Shown: positions 1 through 11,900, counted from the first letter of the stretch. The stretch: 64,000 nt of DNA from an uncultured Bacteroides sp. (GCA_949288715.1 CASELH010000010.1:1-64000), one strand, 5' to 3'. Numbers and translations are program-made. The notes: generated by a model not told the origin, from the letters alone.

Positions 1-1
1 C

Positions 2-799
2 GGCACCATCAAGGAGGGCGACGTGGTCATCTTCTTCAACTACCGCAACGACCGCGCCAAGGAACTGACCATCGTGCTGACCCAGCAGGACATGCCGGAG
101 CAGGGCATGCACACCATCCCCGGCCTGCAATACTACTGCATGACGCCGTATGACGCTTCGTTCAAGGGCGTGCACATCATCTTTGACAAGGAGAACGTGG
201 CCGACACGTTGGGCGAATACCTCAGCAAGCAGGGCAAGAAGCAGCTGCACATCGCCGAGACGGAGAAGTATGCGCACGTCACCTTCTTCTTCAACGGCGG
301 ACGCGAGGCGCCCTTCGACGGAGAAGACCGCATCCTGGTGCCCTCGCCCAAGGTAGCCACCTACGACCTGAAGCCGGAGATGAGCGCCTACGAGGTAAAG
401 GACAAGCTGGTGGAAGCCATCAACACGCAGAAGTATGACTTTATCGTGGTGAACTACGCCAACGGAGACATGGTGGGTCACACAGGCGTGTACGAAGCCA
501 TCGAGAAGGCCGTGGTAGCCATCGACAACTGCGTGCGCGACACCGTAGAGGCAGCCAAGGCCAACGACTACGAGGTCATCATCATTGCCGACCACGGCAA
601 TGCCGACCATGCCCTCAACGCCGACGGCACGCCCAACACGGCCCACTCGCTCAACCCCGTGCCCTTTGTCTACGTCACCACGAACAAGGATGCCAAGGTG
701 GAGAACGGCGTACTGGCCGACGTGGCTCCCTCCATCCTGCACATCATGGGCCTGGCCCAGCCGGCCGACATGACGGGACATGATCTAATTAAAAATTGA
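2..799 (+). CDS. gpmI: 2,3-bisphosphoglycerate-independent phosphoglycerate mutase, 3' part
   Basis: C-terminal half of the cofactor-independent phosphoglycerate mutase, which interconverts 3- and 2-phosphoglycerate in glycolysis. The frame is open from the window edge, so the start lies upstream; about 265 residues of a usual ~500 are present. Family marks seen are the phosphatase-superfamily metal motif ADHGNAD and the late histidine motif TAHSLNPVP, plus an N-Y-R-N-D-R-A-K-E segment near the left edge typical of this family. The last residues (LIKN) and the stop codon are read from the left arm of the inverted-repeat element that begins at 786, so the native C-terminus may have been altered slightly by that insertion. 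Family identity is secure; cytoplasmic location is inferred from the family. Confidence 0.95.
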   Translation, partial: GTIKEGDVVIFFNYRNDRAKELTIVLTQQDMPEQGMHTIPGLQYYCMTPYDASFKGVHIIFDKENVADTLGEYLSKQGKKQLHIAETEKYAHVTFFFNGGREAPFDGEDRILVPSPKVATYDLKPEMSAYEVKDKLVEAINTQKYDFIVVNYANGDMVGHTGVYEAIEKAVVAIDNCVRDTVEAAKANDYEVIIIADHGNADHALNADGTPNTAHSLNPVPFVYVTTNKDAKVENGVLADVAPSILHIMGLAQPADMTGHDLIKN

Positions 800-1227
800 G
801 AATTGAGAATTAAGAAATGATAGACAGGGATAATGTTATCCATGTTAAAACGTATGCGTTTGCTATCCGTGTAGTGAACGCATATCGTTTTTTATGCGAT
901 TCCCAAAAAGAGTATGTCCTTTCTAAGCAAATGCTACGCAGCGGCACGGCTATTGGTGCCTTGGTTGCAGAAGCTCATCATGCCCAAAGCAGTGCGGATT
1001 TTCTAAATAAGATGAACATTGCATTGAAAGAAGCCAATGAAACGGCCTATTGGTTGTCTTTATTAAAAGATACAGGTTTTCTTGAAATGAAGTTGTATGA
1101 TTCAATGGCGCAAGATTGCAATGAGATAATAGCTTTGTTGGTGAGTATTGTTAAATCAATGAAGAATAGCTTGGGCAGATAGTTTCATGCATTTATTTTT
1201 TAATTTTCAATTTTTAATTCTCAATTA
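786..1227. mobile_element. IVS-like element: four-helix-bundle gene between 33-bp inverted repeats
   Basis: A 442-bp unit bounded by imperfect 33-bp inverted repeats, 786-818 and 1195-1227 (27 of 33 positions match; all six mismatches are transitions). The left arm carries the stop codon of gpmI and ends inside the ATG of the enclosed gene; the right arm stops six bases before the next start codon. A second pair of nearly the same arms, without a gene, lies at 59148-59252. The architecture resembles the intervening sequences of 23S rRNA, where a gene of this protein family sits in a hairpin, but here it is intergenic. Mobility is inferred. Confidence 0.6.
817..1182 (+). CDS. four-helix-bundle protein (23S rRNA intervening-sequence family)
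   Basis: A 121-residue, probably all-helical protein of the S23/IVP four-helix-bundle family (also related to Avd of diversity-generating retroelements). Recognised by the family pattern: an N-terminal A-x-R-V-V-N-A segment, the central L-R-S-G-T-A-I-G-A-L-V-A-E-A block and the later K-E-A-N-E-T-A-Y-W-L segment. Family members bind nucleic acid, but their cellular role is not established. The gene is clearly more AT-rich than gpmI and the DUF3109 gene on either side and sits exactly between the arms of the inverted-repeat element, with its ATG overlapping the left arm. I infer it is the cargo of, or the RNA/DNA-binding factor for, that element. No reverse transcriptase or transposase is near. 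Confidence 0.85.
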   Translation: MIDRDNVIHVKTYAFAIRVVNAYRFLCDSQKEYVLSKQMLRSGTAIGALVAEAHHAQSSADFLNKMNIALKEANETAYWLSLLKDTGFLEMKLYDSMAQDCNEIIALLVSIVKSMKNSLGR

Positions 1228-1232
1228 ATCAA

Positions 1233-1814
1233 ATGCTGCAAGTTGGTGATGTTGTCGTCAGTTTCGACGTGTTGAAAGAAAAATTCCTTTGCGACCTCAG
1301 GGCCTGCCACGGCGCCTGCTGCATCGAGGGCGATGCGGGTGCGCCCCTGGAGCTGGACGAGGTGGCGCAGATTGAAGAAGTGCTGCTCCTCATCTGGGAC
1401 GAGCTGTCGCCCCAGGCGCGGGCCGTCATAGACCGGCAGGGCGTGGCCTATGTGGACCGGGAGGGCGACTTGGTGACTTCCATCGTGGGTGGTAAGGACT
1501 GCGTGTTCACCTGTTACGACGAGCGGGGCTGCTGCTATTGCGCCATCGAGCGGGCGTGCCGCGAGGGGAAAACGAAGTTCCTGAAGCCCGTGTCGTGCCA
1601 CCTGTACCCCATCCGCGTGAAGGACTTCGGCGAGTTCAAGGGCGTGAACTACCACCGTTGGGACGTGTGCAAGGCGGCGGTCTTGCTGGGGCAGAAGGAG
1701 AATGTGCCCGTCTATAAATTCCTGCGCGAGCCGCTCATCCGCAAGTTCGGGGCAGAGTGGTATGCCGAGCTGGAGACAGCGGTGGAGGAACTGAAGAAGC
1801 AAAACTACCTTTAA
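1233..1814 (+). CDS. DUF3109 family cysteine-rich protein
   Basis: A 193-residue soluble protein of the DUF3109 family, related to the YkgJ-type metal-chelating cysteine cluster proteins. Cysteines are grouped as C-H-G-A-C-C near residues 26-31, then C..C..CCYC in the middle (C-Y-D-E-R-G-C-C-Y-C-A-I-E) and a C-H-L-Y-P-I-R motif, a pattern expected to bind zinc or an iron-sulphur cluster. The biochemical role is unknown. The chosen ATG lies 6 bases after the right arm of the inverted-repeat element, and the protein starts directly with the expected L-Q-V-G-D-V-V-V-S-F-D-V segment, so no N-terminal part appears lost. It was probably once directly downstream of gpmI. Confidence 0.85.
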   Translation: MLQVGDVVVSFDVLKEKFLCDLRACHGACCIEGDAGAPLELDEVAQIEEVLLLIWDELSPQARAVIDRQGVAYVDREGDLVTSIVGGKDCVFTCYDERGCCYCAIERACREGKTKFLKPVSCHLYPIRVKDFGEFKGVNYHRWDVCKAAVLLGQKENVPVYKFLREPLIRKFGAEWYAELETAVEELKKQNYL

Positions 1815-1825
1815 ACACCTTATAC

Positions 1826-1900
1826 AGCTGCCCTGCTGGCGTTGAAACGCTGCCGGGGTAGGGTAGTATCGCTACCGTGCTGGCGTAGGAACGCCGGGAA
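1826..1900. repeat. intergenic repeat with GGTAGTATCGCYACCGTG core
   Basis: A GC-rich palindromic stretch between the DUF3109 and tricorn genes. The same core (GGGGTAG...TATCGCTACCGTGC and flanking AACGC/GGCGTT words) recurs at 18340-18406 and, more diverged, at 57293-57360. The words GTAGTATCGCTAC pair to give a hairpin. Confidence 0.6.
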
Positions 1901-1960
1901 GGCGGTGGTGCAATGCTGTTTTATCTGCATCAAGGCGATGCTTTTCCCGATAATTTCCGT

Positions 1961-1968
1961 TACCTTTG
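1961..1968 (+). promoter_or_regulatory. -7 element (TACCTTTG) for the tricorn-type protease gene
   Basis: Matches the Bacteroidetes -7 consensus TAnnTTTG, 31 bases before the ATG at 2000. No TTTG is seen at the -33 position, so only half of the promoter is supported. Confidence 0.45.
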
Positions 1969-1999
1969 TGTTGTTTTAATCTAAAGCATCAAGCGAAAT

Positions 2000-4900
2000 A
2001 TGAAGAAGCAATTCCTTTTCTCCCTGCTCGCCCTCAGCGTGGCGGCAGGGGCACAGGCCGGCGACGAGGGGCGACTGCTGCGCTTCCCCGCTACGAACGG
2101 GACGGACGTGGTCTTCACCTATGCCGGCGACCTCTACACGGCGCCGCTTGCGGGCGGCGAGGCACGGCGACTGACGTCGCACATCGGCTACGAAATGTTT
2201 GCCCGTTTCTCGCCCGACGGCAAGACCATCGCCTTCACGGGCGAGTACGACGGCAACCGTGAAGTGTACGTCATTTCCGCCGAAGGCGGCGAACCCCGGC
2301 GCCTGACCTACACCGGCACCAATGCCCGCGACGACGTGGGCGACCGCATGGGCCCCAACAACATCGTGATGACGTGGACAACGGACGGGCAGAACGTGGT
2401 CTACCGCAACCGCATCAGCGACGGATTCCAAGGCAAGCTCTGGCTGGCGCCTCTCGCGGGCGGCATGCCCCAGGCGCTGCCCCTGCCCGAAGGCGGCTTT
2501 TGCAGCTACTCGCCGGACGGCACGAGGATGGCCTACAACCGCGTTTTCCGCGAATTCCGCAACTGGAAGTACTACCGCGGAGGCATGGCGGACGACATCT
2601 GGCTCTACGACCCCAAGGCCGGTAAGGTGGAGAATTTGACCAATAACGTGGCGCAGGACATCTGCCCCATGTGGATTGGCCAGGACATCTACTTCATCTC
2701 CGACCGCGACAAGACGATGAACCTCTTCGTTTACCACACCGCCAGCGGGCAGACGGAGAAGGTGACCAACTACACGGACTACGACATCAAGTTCCCCAGC
2801 ACGGACGGCAAACAGATTGTGTATGAGCATGCCGGCTACCTCTACCGCTTCGACCCGCAGACGCGCAAGGCCGAACAAATCCACATCACCCTCAATGCCG
2901 AGAACGTCTACGCCCGCACCGAGCAGAAGCACGTGGCCGGCTATCTGACCGCAGCAGGCCTCAGTGCCGACGGCAAGCGCTTGGCCGTCACTGCCCGTGG
3001 CGAAGTCTTTGACGTGCCTGCCGACAGGGGCGTGACGCGCAACATCACCCGCACCCCCGGCGCCAACGAGCGCAGTGCCGACTGGAGTCCCGACGGCAAG
3101 TACATCGCCTACATCTCCGACCGCACGGGCGAGACGGAAATCTACCTGCAACCCGCCGAGGGCGGCGACCCCATCCAGCTGACTACGGGCAGCGACACCT
3201 ACATCCGCGACTTCAGCTGGAGCCCCGATAGCAAGACCGTGCTCTACACCGACCGCAAAAACCGCATTGTCACCGTGGATGTGGCCTCGAAGCAGAAGAC
3301 TGTGGTGATGCAATGCCCCGAGCAGGAGTTCTACGACGTGGCCTTCGCGCCGGACAGCCGTTGGATAACCTACACCAAGCCCGCGAAGAACCAGTTCTCC
3401 GTGGTCTACGTCTACAACCTGGATACGAAGAAGGAATATGTCGTGACGGAGAAGTGGTACAACTCCTCGGCTCCCGTCTTCAGCACGGACGGCAAATATC
3501 TGGTGTTTGAATCCGACCGCGACTTCAACCCCATCTACGGACGCCTGGAGTGGAACCATGTCTACACCCGCATGGGCGGCATCTACCTGGCCATGCTGAC
3601 GGACGACACGCCCTCGCCCTTCCTGCCCGCAGACGAGGCGGTGAACAGCGATAAGGAACAACAGCAGGCACCCGAAACCAAAGACAAGGATAAGAAGAAA
3701 GATGCCCGGGCCGAGGCCAAGGCGGTGCAGATAGACCCCGAAGGCATCGTGGGCCGCATCGTCAAGCTGCCCCTGCAGGCCGGCAACTACTGGAACCTGT
3801 ACAGCGACGGGCAGACCGTGTGGTACTATGGCAACGGCGGCACGCATGCCTTCGACCTGAAGGAGCAGAAGGACGAACTGGTGGCCGAAGGCGCCATCAT
3901 GGCACCCGTGGACGGCAGCAAAAAGGCGCTCTACATGCGCGGCAACTCCCTCTATGTGGGCGAACTGTCCGCACGCAAGGTTGCGCTAGAGGACGCGGTA
4001 TCTCTGAACGACATGGTAGCCCCGATAGACTACGGGCAGGAGTGGGCGCAAATCTTCGACGAAGCCTGGCGCGCCTACCGCGACGGCTTCTACGTGGAGA
4101 ACATGCACGGCGTGGACTGGCAGGCCATCCGCGAGAAATATGCCGTGCTGCTGCCCTACGCCAAAACGCGCCTCGACCTGAACTACATCATCGGGGAGAT
4201 GATTGCCGAGCTGGCCTGCGGCCATGCCTACGTCAACCCCGGCGAATACGCCAAGCCCGAACGCATCGACATGGGCCTCCTGGGTGCCGAGCTGAGCCGC
4301 GACAAGAGTGGCTTCTACCGCATCGACCGGATTCTGCCCGGTGCGCCCTATAGCGAGAAGCTCCGTTCGCCCCTCACCGAGCCGGGCATGGAGATAAAAG
4401 AAGGCGACTACATCACGGCTATCGACGGCGTATCCACAGCCACGGTGGACAACATCTACCAGCTGCTCATCGGCAAGGCGGGCGTGTTGACCGAACTGTC
4501 CGTCAACACGAAGGCCTCGGCCGACGGTGCCCGCAAGGTAGTGGTGAAGCCTACGGCCGACGAGTACCCGCTCTACCATTATAATTGGGTGCAAAACAAC
4601 ATCCGCCGCGTGGAGGAAGCCACCCAGGGCCGCGTGGGCTACATCTACATCCCCGACATGGGTCCCGAAGGGCTGAACGAGTTTGCCCGCTACTTCTACC
4701 CGCAGCTGGACAAAGAGGCCCTCATCATCGACGACCGCGCCAACGGCGGCGGCAACGTTTCGCCCATGATTATCGAGCGGCTGCTGCGCAAGCCCTACCG
4801 CATGACCATGTCGCGCGTGTCCACCCTGACGGGCACCATTCCCGATGCCACGCAATACGGGCCGAAGGTGTTACTCATCAACAAATACTCCGCTTCGGAC

Positions 4901-5251
4901 GGCGACCTCTTCCCCTGGAGCTTCAAGGCCAACCAGCTGGGCACCGTCATCGGCACCCGCACGTGGGGAGGCATTGTGGGTATCAGCGGCTCCCTGCCCT
5001 ACATGGACGGAACGGACATCCGCGTGCCCTTCTTCACCAACTACGACGCCAAGACCGGCCAGTGGATTGTGGAGAACCACGGCGTAGACCCCGACATCCT
5101 CATCGACAACGACCCCATCCAAGAGCAGGCCGGCGTAGACCAGCAGTTGGAGAAAGCCATCGAAGTAGCTCTCGAACAGTTGAAGGACCGCAAGCCCCTG
5201 CCCGGCGTTCCCGCGCCGCGCACAATGAAGGACTTGGGGGTGGAAGACTGA
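2000..5251 (+). CDS. tricorn-type S41 serine protease, exported
   Basis: A 1083-residue exported peptidase of the tricorn/S41 family, which cuts oligopeptides released by other proteases. Residues 1-20 are a signal peptide ending AGAQA. Then come WD40/PD40-like beta-propeller repeats (S-P-D-G-K-x-I and variants, to about residue 530), a charged linker rich in K, D and E (about 550-575), a tricorn core domain with the catalytic histidine in C-G-H-A-Y-V (H742), a PDZ domain (about 760-860) and the S41 domain with the nucleophile in S-A-S-D-G-D (S966). The residue before H742 is glycine, where archaeal tricorn has serine, so the tetrad may differ. A strong hairpin terminator follows the gene. 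The peptide substrate is unknown; location is probably periplasm or cell surface. Confidence 0.92.
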   Translation: MKKQFLFSLLALSVAAGAQAGDEGRLLRFPATNGTDVVFTYAGDLYTAPLAGGEARRLTSHIGYEMFARFSPDGKTIAFTGEYDGNREVYVISAEGGEPRRLTYTGTNARDDVGDRMGPNNIVMTWTTDGQNVVYRNRISDGFQGKLWLAPLAGGMPQALPLPEGGFCSYSPDGTRMAYNRVFREFRNWKYYRGGMADDIWLYDPKAGKVENLTNNVAQDICPMWIGQDIYFISDRDKTMNLFVYHTASGQTEKVTNYTDYDIKFPSTDGKQIVYEHAGYLYRFDPQTRKAEQIHITLNAENVYARTEQKHVAGYLTAAGLSADGKRLAVTARGEVFDVPADRGVTRNITRTPGANERSADWSPDGKYIAYISDRTGETEIYLQPAEGGDPIQLTTGSDTYIRDFSWSPDSKTVLYTDRKNRIVTVDVASKQKTVVMQCPEQEFYDVAFAPDSRWITYTKPAKNQFSVVYVYNLDTKKEYVVTEKWYNSSAPVFSTDGKYLVFESDRDFNPIYGRLEWNHVYTRMGGIYLAMLTDDTPSPFLPADEAVNSDKEQQQAPETKDKDKKKDARAEAKAVQIDPEGIVGRIVKLPLQAGNYWNLYSDGQTVWYYGNGGTHAFDLKEQKDELVAEGAIMAPVDGSKKALYMRGNSLYVGELSARKVALEDAVSLNDMVAPIDYGQEWAQIFDEAWRAYRDGFYVENMHGVDWQAIREKYAVLLPYAKTRLDLNYIIGEMIAELACGHAYVNPGEYAKPERIDMGLLGAELSRDKSGFYRIDRILPGAPYSEKLRSPLTEPGMEIKEGDYITAIDGVSTATVDNIYQLLIGKAGVLTELSVNTKASADGARKVVVKPTADEYPLYHYNWVQNNIRRVEEATQGRVGYIYIPDMGPEGLNEFARYFYPQLDKEALIIDDRANGGGNVSPMIIERLLRKPYRMTMSRVSTLTGTIPDATQYGPKVLLINKYSASDGDLFPWSFKANQLGTVIGTRTWGGIVGISGSLPYMDGTDIRVPFFTNYDAKTGQWIVENHGVDPDILIDNDPIQEQAGVDQQLEKAIEVALEQLKDRKPLPGVPAPRTMKDLGVED

Positions 5252-5269
5252 TGGCGTAAAGCCCCCGGT

Positions 5270-5322
5270 AAAACAGGGCGGTGGTGTGTCGGACCCGTCC
5301 GGCAACACCACCGTCCTGTTTT
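5270..5322. terminator. bidirectional intrinsic terminator
   Basis: An 18-bp stem (5270-5287 with 5305-5322, one mismatch) around a 17-nt loop, with an A-run on the left and a T-run on the right. It can end both the tricorn gene (+) and the acyltransferase gene (-). Confidence 0.85.
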
Positions 5323-5444
5323 CATTGCTGCCGCACGGCTGCACCGGCACGGTGACGCTTGTCTGATAGCGCCGCAGTGCTTGTCCGCCGGCGCGGTAAC
5401 GTTGGCAAAGTCCTGTTCGCCAGCACCCCAGGCGGGGCGGGCAT

Positions 5445-6458
5445 TCACTGTCCAGTCAGAAACGCGGCGACTCTGCCCGGGCGGGTGCTTTTGTACCGCA
5501 CAATCAGCTTGTAAACCAGCAGCGGGAGGTAGATCCCCGTCATGATGGCGAGCACGCTTCCCACCTGCCACGGGGCGTGGGTGAGGCTCAGGAAGACTTG
5601 TTGCGAGGCCACCTGCGGGAACCACGAGAATAGGTAAATGGCATAGGATGCCCCGTACAGGTGGTCGAGGAAATGGGCTCGGTGGCAGATGTAAATCTTC
5701 CCCAAGAGGATACTCAGCAAGATGCCGTTGCAGGCCGTTATGAGGTCTTTCCCCGTGAAGTCGGGCACCACGGTGACCAGCGCGAGCGACAGCAGTCCGC
5801 TTGCCACCGCCGCGGCATGGATGTGTCCCGTCAGGCGGCCGATGATGCGGTAGTGGCAGCAGTAATAGCCTAGGAAGAAGTAAATCAGATAGCTGGCCAC
5901 CCCGGACAGGTTCATCAGCCGGAAGTGTGCCGCCGGATTGAACAGGTGCAGCAGTAACAGCGCGGCAAGCAGGACGAGGTGCCCCCGCAGGGTGTCAAAC
6001 CGTCTCAGGAGGCGTGCCCCATATGCGGCGAGGAGAAAGATGATGAACAGGGTTGGCAGGAACCAGAAGAAGATGATGACATTGTCCCACGGGTAAATGA
6101 GCTGGTGCACGTAGGTGTCCCACGATATTTCCACGGGGCGTACAGTAAACCGGTTGAGCAGGGCCTTGGGCAGGTAGGCCAGGGTGCTGATGAACACATA
6201 TGGGACAAGCAGGCGCCTGACCTTTTTCCAGATGAATCCTCGGCTGCTGTACAGCGGGGTGACCGCCAGGGACATCCCTTTCTTTTCGTTGCCATACCTC
6301 AGCAGGAACCCCGAAATGAACATGAACAACGGCATGTGGAACGAGTAAATCCACGTAAACCACAGCGGCTCGGAGGGTGCTCCCTGGCAGCTGTGCCCGA
6401 TGACTACAAGCAGGATGCCGAATACCTGCAGGAACGAAATCAGATGGTTTCTTTGCAT
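5445..6458 (-). CDS. membrane acyltransferase (acyltransferase-3 family)
   Basis: A 337-residue polytopic membrane protein of the acyltransferase-3 (OafA/NodX-like) family, which transfers acetyl or similar groups to cell-envelope or capsular sugars. The N-terminus has the family signature: hydrophobic F-L-Q-V-F-G-I-L-L-V-V-I-G-H-S with the family's histidine, followed by F-H-M-P-L-F-M-F-I-S-G-F about 20 residues later. About ten hydrophobic helices follow. It stands alone between the candidate 6S-like RNA and the tricorn gene, with no glycan-synthesis neighbours, so the acceptor cannot be deduced. Very short spacer to the RNA upstream; no convincing promoter of its own was found. Confidence 0.88.
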   Translation of the reverse strand: MQRNHLISFLQVFGILLVVIGHSCQGAPSEPLWFTWIYSFHMPLFMFISGFLLRYGNEKKGMSLAVTPLYSSRGFIWKKVRRLLVPYVFISTLAYLPKALLNRFTVRPVEISWDTYVHQLIYPWDNVIIFFWFLPTLFIIFLLAAYGARLLRRFDTLRGHLVLLAALLLLHLFNPAAHFRLMNLSGVASYLIYFFLGYYCCHYRIIGRLTGHIHAAAVASGLLSLALVTVVPDFTGKDLITACNGILLSILLGKIYICHRAHFLDHLYGASYAIYLFSWFPQVASQQVFLSLTHAPWQVGSVLAIMTGIYLPLLVYKLIVRYKSTRPGRVAAFLTGQ

Positions 6459-6529
6459 AAAACGAAAGATTTTATGCGCATTCTATCTACTACAGGAAAA
6501 CGGGGAAGCCAAGCACCGGCAGATAAGAA

Positions 6530-6694
6530 ACGTGGACGATAACCTATCCACGTTCCGGGGTACTTGGCCAAACCCACCACAACAGACAAGTCACGCCCAC
6601 GCTATCACGCGGGCGCTTGCGACTTATTCCTGTTGCGGTTCTTTCCACGGCCAAGTTTCCGGAACGTTTTCAGAATAAATAGCAAACGCTAATT
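6530..6694 (-). ncRNA. candidate 6S-like small RNA
   Basis: A 410-bp gap between gyrB and the acyltransferase gene holds a long rod-like fold. Pairings: 6550-6558 with 6659-6667 (9 bp), 6562-6569 with 6649-6656 (8 bp), 6577-6585 with 6630-6638 (9 bp), 6588-6594 with 6619-6625 (7 bp), and a short apical stem near 6595-6614. Where strands are not perfectly complementary the minus-strand RNA forms G-U pairs while the plus-strand RNA would have A-C mismatches, which fixes the strand. A -7 element lies just upstream and a hairpin (6530-6553) just downstream. A long rod with an asymmetric central bubble suggests a 6S-type RNA (a 6S-Flavo motif is known in Bacteroidetes), but this was not matched to a model. 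Ends are approximate. Confidence 0.5.
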
Positions 6695-6700
6695 CATACT

Positions 6701-6708
6701 CAAAAATA
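6701..6708 (-). promoter_or_regulatory. -7 element (TATTTTTG) of the candidate small RNA
   Basis: Reads TATTTTTG on the minus strand, fitting TAnnTTTG, 34 bases before the closing stem of the RNA. No clear TTTG at -33. Confidence 0.45.
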
Positions 6709-6791
6709 CAAGGAGATCGTCCTGCCGCTGCGGAACTTTCTCCGTTGCAAAAGTAGGGAAAAGATAACAGACTGTGCCTCTGTGCGGACAT

Positions 6792-6827
6792 AAAAAAAAC
6801 GGGCAGGGAGAAAAATCTCCTTGCCCG
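6792..6827 (-). terminator. intrinsic terminator of gyrB
   Basis: A 12-bp stem (6800-6811 with 6816-6827, one G-T mismatch), a 4-nt loop and, on the minus strand, a run of eight T. It separates gyrB from the small RNA downstream, so that RNA must be transcribed on its own. Confidence 0.85.
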
Positions 6828-6868
6828 GCATCGTTGAATTGATATGAAAAGTGAGATGAGTGATTCCG

Positions 6869-8863
<1,995 letters not shown>

Positions 8864-8929
8864 TTAACCCCGCAAAGATACAGAAAAAACTCGAAATAAC
8901 CGCCTTCCCGCGCGCTATATATGTCCCGC

Positions 8930-11900
8930 TTACGGCACAATGATGTATTGCGGGTATTGCCAGCCGTCTTTACTAACTGGATATTGGTAAACACTCGTGT
9001 CATATATACCCCATCCGGGGAATCTCGAGCTGTTATAGTCTGCTTCCGAGATGGTGATGCTGATAAACTGATAGTCGTAAAGCCTCCACATAACTTGCCC
9101 TGTACCGGCTATGTTCAGTGTTTTTAGTGCGTTGTTATTATTCGCTGTTAGGAATTCCATTTTAGGGCAATAGGATATGTCCAAACTACTCATGCCATTG
9201 CCGTCACAGCGCAAACTCTCTAAATTTGCACAATTGGCTGTGCTTAAAGTGGTCAGTTTCTCATTGCCGTCAGCCATTATTTCTTTAACTTGCGGACAGT
9301 TGGAAATGTCCAATGAAGTCAAATTATAATTCTCGCGAATCCTTATAGTAGTCAAATCCTGTAAATCCGACAAATCCAAAGCTCCTTCTATTTGAGTCCT
9401 AAATAAAACCACCTCCTGCAACTTGGGATGGCCTGTTATATCTATGCTTTGTATTGCCCCTTCCGAGATGCTTAGTACTTCTAAATTGGGTAATATGGAT
9501 AAGTCTATACTTTCAAACTTTCCGCCATTGCATGAAAGTCCTGTAATACTTTGATTATTGGCAGACATAATGGGCGCTTTCGTCATATCTTCTCCGCCCA
9601 ATTCTAAGCTTTCAAGTTCGGTCAACATGGAAATATCTACCTGTTCGCAGGGATTATCAGAGATGGCCAAACTACGAATTTTAGGTATTTTAGTGAAATC
9701 AAAGTGTTCTAATTGGTTGTTCCTACAATCAAGCACTTCCAAGTTCGGGCAATCCGAAAGTTCTAACTCTGTCAGATTATTATTATTAAGCCATAATTTC
9801 TGAAGTTGATTGCAGCCTGATATATTTAGTGATGTAAGTTCACAATTCTCGCAATCCAAATACTTTAGATCTGACAACCCTGCTACATTAATAGTAGTAA
9901 TACGTTTATTTATGTTTACAGAACCTAATGAAATAACTTGTAATCTGGACATACCCCTAAAGTCCGCAGTTCCATTTATCCCGGTCACATCATCCAAGTC
10001 TATGCTGAGCACTCTTTCTTCCCCCGTTTCCCAGTCATAGGTTGCTCCAATTCCATACCACTCATTCAGCGGTTTGTCCGTGCACCAATTGTCATGTCGC
10101 GACCAGTTGTCCCCGTCCGCCGAGCGGTAGAAGGCTTCCAATATCTCGCGGTCACGATTGAAGTCGGGGGCAAAGGTGGTGGTGCTTATCACTCGGTCGT
10201 CTTTCCCCATTACCTGTGCCTCCAGGCTCTTGGCCATGTCGGCCTTGGTGTGGATGTTGGCGCGCGTCTCCGGGTCGGGCGTCCATTGCACGGTCACCTC
10301 GCCATTCTCGTCGGAGTAGCCCAGCGATGCGTCCACTATGCCTTGCGAGGGGATGAACTGCACGGCGGCCTCGGCCGAAGCCTCGTTGTCGCCCGTTATG
10401 CTGAAGTCCGTCACGCTGAATTTCACGGTGATGGGTTGGTTTTCCGGCTGCAGGCTGCCGTTTTCCGGCGACACCAGCTCTATCTTGTCCGGCGTGCGGT
10501 GCAGGTCCTGCTCGGGGGTGCTGATGGTCATCGTGGCGCTGCTCCAGTCCCAGCCGGGTATGCCTGCGAAGTCCAGCGCCAGGTTGGCCTCCAGGTCGGT
10601 GCGGTAGTAGAGGCGGTTGCTCCACTTGGCGTGGTTTTCGCCCTCCATGCCTGCCCGCCCGTCAAACTCCAGGTGGTCCAGCAGGTAGGGCTTGATGGCG
10701 ATGTCCGGCCCGGCAAAGTTGAAGAAGCGCACCCTTATCTTGGGGTAGAGCGACATGTGGGCGTCTACATTGGCCTTGGCTGTCAGCTCGGGCTTGTGCA
10801 GGGTGAAGGTGGGGTCGGGCGCGGTCCATATAGGCTCCAAACTCCTGCTGCCGTACACGTAGGAGAAGCCTGCGTTTATGTCCATGCCGGCCGACATGCC
10901 TGCCGTCAGCTCCGCATTGGCGTCTGCCGCTATGGCGGCATCTACCATGATGTCGGCATTGACGTTCACTGTCACGGGCACGCCGGCCACCGGGAAGGTG
11001 AAGGTGAAACCCCTGGCCGTGAGCACGTCTTCCAGCACGGCTTCATTGAGGCCGGCGTCGAACTCGGATTCGGCTATGAGCTTCATAATCATCTCGGCGG
11101 ATGCCGCCCCATTCACGTAGCACCAGAAGCCCAGCAACTCGCCTTTGGGCACGCTGACCGTGCCGTCGTCGGACATCTCGGTCCTCATGCCGAAGGTGAA
11201 GTTGAAGTGCCCGGACACGCTGAGCCGGTGGTTGCACTTCTCCCACTTCAGGCGTGCGTTGCCCCAGTCGGCAATGGTCTCGCCGTCGGCGCTGTATGTT
11301 CGGTCGAAAAACGGGTGGTCGTCGCCCGCGTTGATGATGTCGCCTGTGGCGCGCGTGGCAGCTTGCACCTCCAGGTCGTAGAGCGTGCGCATGCTGCCGT
11401 CGGGCATGGAGGCGGTAATCCTGACGGGGTGTATCACGCCCCGTTCGTCGGTGGTGCGCACCCCTCCGCCGCGGGTCACCACGGCCCGCGACACCGGCGT
11501 GGTAGCCAAGGTGAACTCCTGGTTAACGAAAACGTCGGTCATGTCGCCCTCCTCGGTCTGCAAGGTCAGGGTGTTCCCGTCTTCACTGACCTGCCGCACG
11601 ATGCGGATATAGCTGATAGAGTCTGTGGGGATGACGATGGAGGCGCCTGCCCGCAAGGTGGGCTTCTGGTCGCCGTACTCCAAGGTGACGGTGCCCGTGG
11701 CGGGGTCGAAGCCGGTCAGCTTGTTTTCCTCGTAGTCTATGGGGATGTAGGCCGATATGCCAAACTGGCGGACGGTGAGCGTGTCGGCATCCTGCCCGTC
11801 GGCCGTGGCGAGAATGACGTCGCCTGTCCGTTCCTGGTATTCCGGGTTTTCCTCAATGCTCAGCGTCAGGCAGATGTCGGTTCCCTCCCCGCCGTCCGTA

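Noticed and set aside
1976-3847. Long open frame of 623 codons on the minus strand under the tricorn gene
   Set aside because: Antisense shadow caused by high G+C and codon bias; composition (H, V, G, L rich) is not protein-like and the plus-strand gene is certain.
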